Positions 1-9,499 of a stretch of 64,000 nt of DNA are shown here, in pieces (the stretch's first letter is position 1; the number at the start of each line of letters is the position of its first letter). The translations under genes and the position numbers were made by a program. Source of the DNA: Liolophura sinensis. Taxonomy: Eukaryota; Mollusca; Polyplacophora; Chitonida; Chitonidae. The stretch is taken from the NCBI RefSeq assembly GCF_032854445.1, contig NC_088302.1, forward strand, positions 5,763,338 to 5,827,337, read 5' to 3'. The notes below the pieces were generated by a model, which had not been told where the DNA came from, did not search any database, and was given only the letters and a program-made list of their open reading frames with translations.

Positions 1-138
1 ATTCATTAAAGGTTACAAGTGTGTCTCCTCACAACCTAGCAGCCTCTGTCAAATCCAACTCTCACTGCTATGGCGATAGTTTATGTGAAAGGGCTGTGTC
101 CCATACATGTATCTCTGCCAGGAAGGGCCAGGTGTGTC

Positions 139-275
139 ATGATGAGGACAGACCTTGTTCTTTCAGATGGTTAAAGCACTGGCTTGCTGCAACTATACGA
201 CCCTTGACCAGTGAGATCATGTGTTTGGGTCCAGCTCTTGCTGTTTTGGCTGTAGCTTCAAGTCCGGAGGTTTGT
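139..275 (+). repeat. SINE-like fragment, second tRNA-head type
   Basis: This shares an ordered set of words with the copies near 8.72 kb and 23.5 kb: a GGTTAAAG start, a CCCTTGAC-AGTGAG core, a GTGTT-G-TCC box resembling a Pol III B box, and a CTCTTGCTG extension. It differs from the main SINE head of this window. It is degenerate, and the boundaries are approximate. Confidence 0.35.
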
Positions 276-598
276 TAGGTACCAGACGATGGTGGGGTAG
301 AGGCTAGTTGTTTTAGGCGATATCACGGAGTTGTTTGTCAAATGGATAATAGTTGGCCATGCATAATAAGTGAAATGTAGATCAAAATGTTTACTTTGAC
401 GAAAATAAACCTGCCTGCATGGATACTGGCACACTTTGAAAACTGATAATCAACCACTGGAACTGAAAGCTGTTGATTATTAAAGGAAACAGGTTTATCA
501 CTCGTCAGACCACAAGAGGATTTTGCCTTGTCTTAAATAACACTCACAAATGTTGTTACATGTTTGCTTCAGTATAGTTTTTATCTGAATTATATAAA

Positions 599-850
599 AA
601 AAATTTATTTATTTATTTATTTATTTGATAGGGTTTTTTTTTTTTTTGCCATACTCTAGAATATTTCACTTATACAATGGTGGGAACAAACTGGGCAAAG
701 CCCAGGGGAAACACACGGCCATCTGCACTTAAGGCCGGAGAGGAAGCCAGCATTAGCTGGACTTGAACCCACAGTGACCGTATTGGTGAGAGGCTTGTGG
801 GTGGTTGTGCCCCGCTGGTGTGCTAACCCCCTCGGCCACGGAGGCCTCCA
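599..850 (-). mobile_element. tRNA-derived SINE, nearly full length
   Basis: Read on the minus strand it runs from GGCCTCCGTGGCCGAG, through a GTGGGTTCAAGTCC-type B box and a CTCTCCGGCC block, to an AATATTCT block and an (AATA)n tail. It is one of about twenty related copies. A T-rich expansion interrupts its tail at about 628-648. Confidence 0.8.
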
Positions 851-945
851 TATAAAGATGTCATCCACTTGTGTGTCAGGTGTTGTCAAGGTGTGTTGGT
901 ATAGTTCCACAAGTGAAATGTCCACACATTTTTTTCATTCTGGAA

Positions 946-985
946 GACATTCTGTACATATAGCAGACATTCGGTACATATAGCA
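946..985. repeat. 20-bp tandem duplication
   Basis: Two adjacent 20-bp units differ at one position (ACATTCTGTACATATAGCAG and its variant). This is a simple local duplication. Confidence 0.7.
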
Positions 986-2877
986 GACATGTAATAAGCA
1001 TATCTTTCTCACATGTCAGTATAATGATTTTCATTTATTTGATTGTTGTTGTGCATCCTAAGCTCACTCCAGATTCCTTTTTATTTATTGCGACAGTATA
1101 TTGTTTCTTTATCAAACTGTTTTCAGGTATAAATACATACTTGTTTGCCTGCATGTTTAATTTGTGGCTTTCATGTTTAATATAGAATAATTTTTTGCCT
1201 GTACTGAGTGATCTGAATTCTTTTAGGTGTGAAAACATAAACAGGTTATTGTGACATGTTGTGCGCACTAGGGTATTTTATTACTTCCAAATTATCAACA
1301 TTATATCATTTGGTTTGATGCTGTCTGCTTGTTAATGTATTTAATACTGTTGTGGTTCATGCGATTAGAGCACCTGTAACCCAAGTACAGAGGCGGTTTC
1401 TGTTAGGATACTGATTATGATCCATTAATATCTGTCTTCTGGATTGTCTAACTTAGCATTTTTTGTGTTATATATTTGTGGTAAAAGTCAATGTTCTCAT
1501 ACCGAGACTACACCCCCGAAAAAAAAGGTAGTTGACAATTTAGGAAATCTTGTTGTACAGTGACTCTTTAAGTTATCCAGCAGTTTGGTGTACATTTAGG
1601 CTTATGTCAGTACTCCTCTTACACACATGCACCATGTTATGATGCAAGACCACAGAGGAAATCAACAGTTCAGCAGTTTGCCTTATTTTAGTCCTGAGAT
1701 ACATAAGTAGCCTAGGGTTTGTGTGGCATGAGGATCTCATTTCTGGTAGACTGTTGAAGAGTACAAAGTATCCCTACAGTAACAAGGCCTGACCCGATTC
1801 CCTTGAGTGGGTTGTGTACTGCGATCAGCTGAGTCTATAGGAATCTCCCCAGCATTCTGACTGGACTGTATTGACTGATTAATAGTGGTAATGTGGTAAG
1901 TCAAGCAAACAGTGCACTGAGTGACCTCGGCAGTCATCATTATCCTGCCTGCCTATTATGTAATATTAGTGCAGCTGAACCCAGCTGAGGCCAGTAAGCA
2001 GGACAGTGGGAGAAGGTGTAAAGCAATTAGTGTGGGAGGTCTTAATCATGTTATACAGGCCTTATAGGTCTCTCATCCAGCCTGTAAAACCAGGATATGG
2101 TTGCCCTTGTGGGACACTATGGCTGACTGGCCAGTTTGAACTCAATACTTCACCCTGATTCTGTAATATGCTGGATGATAGAGAGGTCACAATTACACTG
2201 GAGTCAACCAAGGACACTAACTCCAGGAATCCCCCTCAGAACAGTCATTCATCGTCAGTTAGGCTTTATTTCTCCCCTTGTCAGATTAATCCTGTACAAT
2301 CTATTAAATCTGGTTGACAGCAGTGAATTATCCTCAACAGAGGTTATCCTATCTTATTCCCATGCTGGGTTTGTTGGGTTCTTTTATCCCGTTTTCATGA
2401 TAGGAATATTTTGAGGGCAGAAATTATGGGTCAGTGAGTGTAGATCGAGTCTAAGACTCTCCTTAAGACTGTTGCTTCCACCTGTCCGCTGCCTGTCAGT
2501 GGAGACCCTAGCTTCTGTGTGGCCTCCAAACATGGAGAATTAACTGCACTGCTGCTCAGCATACACAGTACCCTATTATTATGTTCAAGGACATTTGTGT
2601 GCCTGCATGCTATCCAGCCATCCATATGATATACATGTATATTTATGTACATCATGGGGAGAAAATTTCTTGTACAATATTCATCATAATTTGTTTTGTA
2701 CAAAGAAGGTTTGATTTTTAACAGTCAGAGAAATCATCTCCAAATATTTGCCAATTAAAACTTCTGATAAACACCAGCATTTGTATGCACATGTAATAAC
2801 GAGTTGTTTAATTCATGGAGAGAGAGAGAGAAATGGTTGATACTCACTCTATCTTTATTGCAGGTTTATGTCAGACT

Positions 2878-3985
2878 GTTTTTTTCTGGTCTGCAGGTGG
2901 GCTTGTTTTGTCTGGTATATCAGCTTAGTTGATTGGTATATTGGTCTGGCATGTCAGGTTGTTTGAGTGGTATGTTGGCTTCTTTTTCTGGCATATCAGG
3001 TTGGTTGTCTGGTATACCTGGTGGTTGGCGTTATATGTTGACTTGTTTTTCTTGCATATCAGATTGGTTGGCTGGTAATTGACTTACTGGTCAAGTACCT
3101 GTATATTAGTTTGGTAGGTTTGTATGCTGACTTTTTGGTCTGGTATATTACTTTTGTAGGTGGTACATATATGTTGGTGATTTGGTTGAGTATGTTACTT
3201 TTGATGTGTAGGTATGTTGGCTTTTAGTTTCTGTGTCTGGTATAATACAGTTGTCTGGCTGTGGTCTTAGGTTCTGTCTGGTATATAAAGCTGTCTGACT
3301 GGTGTGCTGGGTTTCTGTGTTTGGTATATAAAGTTGTCTGGCTGCTGTGTTAGGTTCTGTGTCTGGTATATACAGTTGTCTGGCTGCTGTGTTAGGTTCT
3401 GTATCTGGTATATACAGTTGTCTGGCTGCTGTGTTAGGTTCTGTATCTGGTATATAAAGTTATCTGGCTGCTGTGTTAGGCTCAGCATCTGGTATAAAGT
3501 CGTCTGGCTGCTCTGTTAGGTTCTGTATCTGGTAAATAAAGTTGTCTGGCTGCTGTGTTAGGTTCTGTATCTGGTATATAAGGTTGTCTGGCTGCTGTAT
3601 TAGGCTCTGTATCTGGTATATAAAGTCGCCTGGCTGCTGTGTTAGGTTCTATATCTGGTATATAAAGTCGTCTGGCTGCTGTGTTAGGTTCTGTATTTGA
3701 TACATAAAGTTGTTTGACTGTTGTGTTAATTTGTAGTATATAAAGTTGTTTAGTTGCTGTGTTAGGTTCTGTGTCTGGTATATAAAGTTATCTGGCTACT
3801 GTGTTAGGTTCTGTATCTGGTATATAAAATTGTCAGGCTGCTGTGTTAGGCTCTGTATCTGGTATATAAAGTCGTCTGGTTGCTGTGTTAGCTTCTGTGT
3901 CTGGTATATAAAGTTGTCTGGCTGCTGTGTTAGTTTCTGTGTCTGGTATATAAAGTTATCTGTCTGGTGTAGTAAGTTCTCTACC
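2878..3985. repeat. 42-bp minisatellite with decayed left flank
   Basis: From about 3240 to 3975 a 42-bp unit (starting TGTCTGGCTGCTGTGTTAGG, followed by a TCTG-TCTGGTATATAAAGT part) repeats about 16-17 times with few changes. From 2878 to 3240 looser TGGTATATCAGGTTGG-like units look like an older, diverged part. Because 42 is a multiple of three, open frames run through it on both strands. Those frames are a by-product of the period and not a gene. It lies in the probable intron of the upstream gene. Confidence 0.9.
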
Positions 3986-4004
3986 TTACACTCTGTCTTG
4001 AGGA

Positions 4005-4310
4005 AGACAAGGTCATTTAGGTTAAATTTTAGAATAGGCTTGCAAGCATGATATCTCCAAAATGGTTTATGCCAAATTCACCAACCCTACACCATACTTT
4101 ATCGACCTTGACCTTATTCTTTAAGCTGATTGGGGTCCTTGAAGATAAATTTTATGAAAGGCTGTCTGTAGAACCGTTTAGCCCAAGTTCACCAAACTTA
4201 CACCACTCATACATCTTGTCATGAGGATTTTCAGCGACCTTGACCATTTTCTTCAAGGTCATAATGGTCCTTTAAGTTAAATTTTTTATAAGAGGCTGCA
4301 ATGGCAGTCT
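4005..4310. repeat. Old tandem repeat of about 125 bp, CCTTGACC-rich
   Basis: The phrase GGTCNTTNA-GTTAAATTTT followed by AGGCTG recurs near 4012, 4133 and 4267. CCAANTTCACCAANC with TACACCA recurs near 4072 and 4185, and CGACCTTGACC near 4104 and 4229. That gives about 2.3 diverged copies. Repeats with CCTTGACC and AAGGTCA blocks are familiar from mollusc genomes, by recall only. Confidence 0.7.
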
Positions 4311-5201
4311 GAAATAAACAAAAAAGTTGTTATCCTTAAAAGCTATTCTCCTGCTTCATGTTTCACAACTTTCTAAATCCCACGCAAAGAAGATCTACAC
4401 ATTATTGCAAACCACAGTTAAGTTGGTTCTTTTCTTTACATTGTACATGTGCTCAAAGCTGAGGGATTTTAAGTGCATTGCACAGTGTTATTTGGTACTT
4501 TTTTGGTACATACCAGGTAGTTCGTCTGGTATTCTCTCTGACTCAGGTCTAAAATTAGGTGTACAATTTTGCCAGTCGCCTTGTTAATGAGTTAAAAAAC
4601 TACATTTATAGTACATTTCCTGTCATAGTCAGGCAGTAATTATTGTGACTTGTATGTCAGATTTTGTAGAATCCTCCTGTTCAGGTCATTTCAGGTCAGC
4701 AGCTATACATCAGAACTAACAAGCTGGGTTATTCCGGTGTTGTTATAATCTGGTATCACGTATAGTTTTGCCACATATGTACATAAATCAAATTTCTGAT
4801 ATTTTAAGTTTACATGAACTAGGATAAGGAAGTACATCTATAGATGTGTGTGTGTGCTGGTGTGTGTACATTTATGTGCAAACAGAACTTGAGGTGTTGC
4901 CTCAACTGGGATATTTTTGTATAACAAACAGTTACGTACACCTAGTGTGGTAAATTCCCGTAGGATTCAGTCCAAGCATCATTTAGAATATAAAATAATT
5001 ATGATATTGACAGTCTTAAATTCCTTGTAAGTGTCCAGGAGATTCTCTGTATAATTGTTTGGAAAGTTATAAATTGATTTACTATGAATATAATTCTGCT
5101 TTTAATAAATATGGATAGAGTCTTACATGAGAAAGTTTGTCAGTAACTTGCCAGAGGTTGGTGGTTTACTTCTATCCATAAAACAGACCACCGTTGTTTA
5201 A

Positions 5202-5390
5202 GTGATAACATTCAGAGTAAGGTGTTAAGCAGTAATCAGATAAATAAACCAAAACAAATGGTCTCCAGCAAATGGTCATGGGTTTCTTCTGGGCTCTGAC
5301 CAGTTTCCTACCATTATGATGCTTGCTGGCATGGTATAAGTGAAATATTTTTGAGTGCTGCGTAAAACACCAATCAAATAAATAACGAAA
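5202..5390 (+). mobile_element. Degenerate SINE 3' parts (two tails)
   Basis: A decayed tail (ATTCAGAGTAAGGTGTTAAG then AATAAA) at 5205-5250 is followed by a second, better copy at 5258-5390. The second has ATGGTCATGGGTTTCTTC, a GGTATAAGTGAAATATTTTT block and GCGTAAAACACCAATCAAAT before AATAAATAA. Both lack the tRNA-like head. Confidence 0.7.
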
Positions 5391-5428
5391 CAAATGTATG
5401 TTTATAAGTCTTGTTGTTTCATTATCAG

Positions 5429-5515
5429 GATGCAGTGGCGGTTGTGAAGCAGTTTATGGCGCGGGACCCAGATGAACTGAACTTTACCCTCATGGCCTTG
5501 GTCAGGAAGGGCTAG
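5429..5515 (+). CDS. Terminal coding exon of an unrecognised gene
   Basis: The acceptor is a T-rich tract ending ATTATCAG at 5428. It is followed by 28 codons in phase 0 and a TAG stop at 5513-5515. The encoded tail is acidic-basic: it begins DAVAVVKQF, continues ARDPDELNF and ends LMALVRKG. Composition and codon use look like real coding sequence, and the following 2.4 kb with a poly(A) signal fits a 3'UTR. I do not recognise the protein. It would be the C-terminus of a gene whose other exons lie left of the window or in small unseen exons. The main doubt is that 28 codons can be open by chance. Confidence 0.5.
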   Translation, partial: DAVAVVKQFMARDPDELNFTLMALVRKG

Positions 5516-6574
5516 TTTCGGCAGAGGGGAGGTCACTTGCTTAAAACCATTCCTTTACCAGACCAGATGGGGCATGACACTTCCTCACTGATGGGCATTT
5601 CCCTGAGCTAATTCTACAGCGCCACCTGTGACATCAACAAGGGACACAACTCTTGTGCATCTGCATTTTTTCAGTGGAAAGTAAATGCGTCCAATTTATC
5701 AATGGTGCTGACTGTGCTTCTGTGATTAGCTGTTGTCAAAGCTTTCAGTATTTGATGTAAGTTCTAACTAAATTAGGCCCATGCAAAAAGGGTGTGTGTC
5801 TGATTTCTTAGAAATAAGTATTAGCCAGGGTGTAAGAAAGATTTGAGTTGAAAAAAAATGTAACCCTTACGAAATCAAACAATACAGAAGTGGTCATCAT
5901 TTGTTTTCTGACTTTGTATTTCGAGAAGATTTTAAGGAAAATAATTGTTTGATAAAATTAAACATTATTGTTTAACATGGAACATTTAATGACTATAATC
6001 GGTTTTAATTAAAGGGAATTCTTAAAACTGTTTTTTTATTGTTTCTAGGGTTGTTTGGTCAAATCTAGTTAATTCCAATTTTATCAAATTTTTGTAAGAA
6101 TTTCTAATTGATTTGTGCACCTTTAGGCTGTTGAAGGCATTTTGTGTTTAGTTTTATGGTTTTATACTTAACCCAGTGAATTTCCTAATTATAATATTTG
6201 ACCAAAGCTAAATCCATTGCATTGTTCCCTGTAAGGAAGTAGAAGTTACATGTACTTATATCTGTATATATGGTTTACACAAATGTTGGTATGACGTGTT
6301 GAAGTTTCTGTTTGTACTGGTTCTTCTGCAATTGTCAAAGATTCCCCTTGAGCTTAGCTAGGATTGCACTGCACATTGACAGCAGTTTCCATCATGCTTG
6401 ACTATTGCACAGGGGAGAAATAACCAGTGATGTGGCGTTGCAGCTTAATAATTGCCAGGACTGAATGAATGGTATAAGATCTCCAAGAAATGGTGACTGA
6501 TTCTGATATCCCATTGGTCAGAGCTGTTCATAGTATTGACTGCCAATCATTTGTTTATATGGGCCATATCTCGA

Positions 6575-6700
6575 TAACCTGGGAAGGTCTTGGGTTTCTC
6601 ATTGGTTCTACCATATTTCCTCCCACGGTAATGCTGGGAGCATAAAGGTGAAATATTTTTCAGTATGGCATAAAACGCCAATGAAATTAAATAAATATTG
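6575..6700 (+). mobile_element. SINE 3' half
   Basis: It matches GGGAAGGTCTTGGGTTTCTC, then TTTCCTCCCACGGTAATGCT, GTGAAATATTTTTCAGTATG and GGCATAAAACGCCAATGAAA, and ends in AAATAAATA. The tRNA-like head is missing. Confidence 0.75.
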
Positions 6701-7154
6701 CTGTGAGACCTGATTCGTCGGGCAGTTAAGTAAATGACCCAAATCTACCATTAACTAGATTGTATCTAGTGTTCAGATGTTTACATCTTTCTGATCATGT
6801 TAGCTGAAATTGTAAATGGTGTAAGGTAAAGCCTCCCCCCACCCCCCAACACATGCAGACCATTTTCTCTTATACAGCATTGTACTGTAACAAAAAAGTC
6901 ACAGCAATCTGGCAGCATTCTCCGACAATACTCAGATCAATTGTGAGGAATTGATACCACAGAATGCATTAGATCCACTGATCACCTTGATGTAAAAGGA
7001 AAATCTGTAAATACTAATTCTTTTTGACTTGTTTGTTTTAATAGTCATAGCAGATATATGGCCTACTGTGTCTTAAATTGATGACCGTCAGAAACTGCAA
7101 CAAGACAGGGTTTGTTATGTTTTAGTGACTTGAGCTTTTTGCCATTGTGAAGAG

Positions 7155-7282
7155 TTTTCTGCCAGCAATTACTGTGGACACTCCAGTTACTTTGAGGTGT
7201 AAACCTAGCCAGTGTCATTATAGGGGGGAAATTCTACAGCAGAATGTTAAACATCAGTCAAATAAATAAGTAAATAAATACA
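7155..7282 (+). mobile_element. Decayed SINE 3' half
   Basis: The order of SINE words is kept but worn: TCTGCCAGCAA, CATTATAGG-GGAAATTCT, CAGAATGTTAAACATCAGTC and AATAAATAAGTAAATAAATA. It is an old copy. Confidence 0.55.
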
Positions 7283-7869
7283 GGAAGATGACAATAGTCA
7301 GAATATTCTAATTTAAGATTTCTGGTCAATTCTGTGTCATAAGATTTACGAAATTGTCGAGATCTAGTTCGTGGACAATTTGGAACTTCAAGCAAATAGT
7401 TTGACCCAAGTTTTGATATTTGGCCTCTTCTTATGAAGCCAAACTTGACCTGTCCTGAAAGTATGCTGCTTTGTCTCATTTTTTGTATTTGTTAATATGC
7501 AACATTTTGTCTGAAATTGACTCAAATGAGGTGTAGTGATAGGTTTGGATAAATGAAATTAGGAATTGTTTTGATAGGCTAGGGAAACAAAGCCTTGATA
7601 TGTCATAAGTTGTTTTTACAGAACTGTTTGCTCGTGCTATTGATGCTTGTCACAAACTTCAACTGCCTGAAAGGTCCACAGATCCACGATTCGTATAAAA
7701 TTGTATGCTTTACAATGTGATGCCACTGCATGCAATTGTTCCTATCGGGCTATTGCTCTGTGCTTGTCATTCATGTAGGAGATCGTGAATATGTATATGT
7801 GGGTGTGTCTCTACATATCAGCCACTGTATGTTATATGCTGTATGTTATGTGTATTGTCTTCAGCACCA

Positions 7870-7875
7870 AATAAA
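7870..7875 (+). terminator. Poly(A) signal AATAAA
   Basis: AATAAAAGTTATTGTG is followed within about 60 bases by a GT-rich stretch (GGTGTTGTCTT), the usual layout of a cleavage and polyadenylation site. It is the best candidate for the end of the upstream transcript. Confidence 0.45.
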
Positions 7876-8076
7876 AGTTATTGTGCCATGGTAAACACTC
7901 TTCCCAGCATCCGCCAGGTGTTGTCTTAAATATGCCCATGTAATAAACAAATGTAAAACATCACAACCGATTGTGTACGTAGTTATACAAGGTCAAACCT
8001 ACGCATTGTGACCTTAAATTTTGTGTCAAAACATGCTAATTAGTGCATTTTACATCGGAGTCAAACCACATCACAG

Positions 8077-8118
8077 ATAGGGTGTACGACCTTAAACCCC
8101 AAGCACTCACTCACAGAT
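8077..8118 (+). repeat. Tail of a mollusc-type SINE (CACTCACTCAC)
   Basis: GTACGACCTTAAACCCCAAG followed by CACTCACTCACAG resembles the ACGTTAAACCCCAAACACTCACTC end common in gastropod repeats (recall, not searched). A similar tail is at 15803-15842. Confidence 0.5.
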
Positions 8119-8499
8119 AGCGTTACACATCCTTTTGATTCAACGATACCTATTATCACTATTTCCAACCTTCCGGAATAATTGTGATTTTAAATGATTG
8201 TTTTCAATTCGAAAGTGATTTCTTTTCTTTTCATTGGTGGGATTCTTTTCCGTTGATTGACGTCCGTCAACCTATCCCAGGTAAGACGGTTGACGTTCAG
8301 AAAACGTGAAGTGGCCCACAAGTCTGGTGCGGATTGGTTGTTTGCTCACACTTGACTGAAGTGTGGTGGTTTCCTGTCAGACAGTCGGGCATAAAGCACC
8401 GGTTTTCCGCCAAAGTACGCAATATGCATCGGTGACACTGTGAACAGTTGTTTATGTATTTAGTCTGGCTGGGGTAATTGCTGTTCGAAACGGCTTCTC

Positions 8500-8612
8500 A
8501 TGTTTTGCAAACCGGTCTCTCTCCCCCCCCCCCCAACCATAAACCGTCGTTGAGTGAAATATTCTTGAACTTGGAACAGCTTTAAACACAAATCAACCAT
8601 TTTAATCAACAA
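8500..8612 (+). mobile_element. Decayed SINE 3' end with poly(C) tract
   Basis: CCATAAACCGTCGTTGAGTG and AAATATTCTTGAAC correspond to the SINE 3' region. A run of C at about 8523-8534 sits just upstream. Confidence 0.45.
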
Positions 8613-8717
8613 AATCTTTATGTCCATTAAACTTACATTTAACACAGCCTTGTGTCATGGCACATAAACCAGTTCCTGTACCCTTACTGTGTTAAACAAC
8701 ATACGTGCTGGCTGGCT

Positions 8718-8886
8718 CTAACTATCTTCTAAATAGCCCTTGACTAATGCGATTTCGTGTTCGAATCCAGCTCATCCTGCTCAGGTTGCGATTTTTACAC
8801 CAAGCTCTCCGATTTCCTCCACCGTAAGCTTGACCGCCGTCATAAAAGTGGAAAATTCTTGCGCACGACGCATGAAATAAATAAAT
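8718..8886 (+). mobile_element. SINE with second-type tRNA-like head
   Basis: It contains AGCCCTTGACTAATGCGATT and GTGTTCGAATCC, a close match to the Pol III B box. It then has a TTTCCTCCACCGTAAGCTTG block and a CATAAAAGTGGAAAATTCTT block, and ends in AATAAATAAATAG. The 3' half resembles the main SINE while the head differs, so a chimeric or sister family is likely. Confidence 0.65.
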
Positions 8887-8899
8887 AGCGAACATTGCC

Positions 8900-9147
8900 T
8901 GTTTGGGATTGCCAGCGCGGCGCAATGACCCAGGAGCCTCTCACCAATGCGGTCGGTGTGAGCTCAAGTCAAGCTCATGCTGGTTTCCTCTCCGGCCGTA
9001 CGTGGGAAGGTCTGCCACCAAACTGCGGATGGCCGTGGGTTTCCTCCGGGCTCTGCGTGATTCCCTTCCACCGTAATGCTGGCCGCCGTCGTATAAATGA
9101 TATAGTTTTGAATATGGCGTCAAACACCAGTCAAATAAATAAATGGA
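8900..9147 (+). mobile_element. tRNA-derived SINE, nearly full length
   Basis: All family blocks are present in order: ACCCAGGAGCCTCTCACCAA, GCGGTCGGTGTGAGCTCAAG, CTCTCCGGCCGTACGTGGGA, CGGATGGCCGTGGGTTTCCT, TGCTGGCCGCCGTCGTATAA, CAAACACCAGTCAAATAAAT. The first part of the head is worn. It lies directly downstream of the SINE at 8718-8886. Confidence 0.85.
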
Positions 9148-9291
9148 ATTAAGAAAGACTCTGAATACATTTGGTGCCCAATGAAACAGCCGTTTCGGAA
9201 AAATGTAAATTGTCTGCCACAAACAAAACCCAGGAATTCCCATGAGCTTAATTTGCAAACAACAAAAATAGGTCGTCTTTAATGAAGCACA

Positions 9292-9452
9292 TCTCGGGTC
9301 GTAAGTGGGAAGGTCTTGCAGCAACCTGTGGATGGTCATGGGTTTCCCTCGGACTCTGCTCGGTTTACTCCCACCATAATGCCGGTTGCCGTCGTACAAG
9401 TGTATTCTTGAGTACGGCGCAAAACACCAAGCAAATAAGTAAATTAATTAAT
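9292..9452 (+). mobile_element. SINE lacking the tRNA head
   Basis: It begins near GGTCGTAAGTGGGAAGGTCT and continues to TTGAGTACGGCGCAAAACAC and AAATAAGTAAATTAAT. It is 5' truncated, the usual result of incomplete reverse transcription. Confidence 0.8.
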
Positions 9453-9499
9453 GAAGTACACATGATACGCTGGAATCACATTTAGGAGAGGGGTGGAGG

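Larger units (their letters stand above)
1..5428 (+). other. Probable intronic sequence of the upstream gene
   Basis: This stretch precedes a likely terminal exon and shows no exon I can defend. It contains SINE fragments, a 20-bp duplication, a long 42-bp minisatellite and an old tandem repeat, all described separately. Open frames here lie in repeats or are short and low in complexity. Calling it intron is an inference from the splice acceptor at 5426-5428. Small upstream exons could be hidden in it. Confidence 0.4.
5516..7895 (+). other. Probable 3'UTR of the upstream gene
   Basis: The region is AT-rich and non-coding, running from the TAG at 5513 to the AATAAA at 7870. It contains two SINE tails (6575-6700 and 7155-7282), so the transcript would carry SINE sequence. 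An earlier AATAAA at about 6688 lies inside a SINE tail and could be an alternative end. The extent is inferred from the poly(A) signal only. Confidence 0.4.

Noticed and set aside
8941-9399. 152-codon minus-strand frame
   Set aside because: It lies antisense across two SINE copies. Its GYSKLYHLYDGGQHYGG-like words are the SINE 3' body in translation, and the same words recur in every copy.
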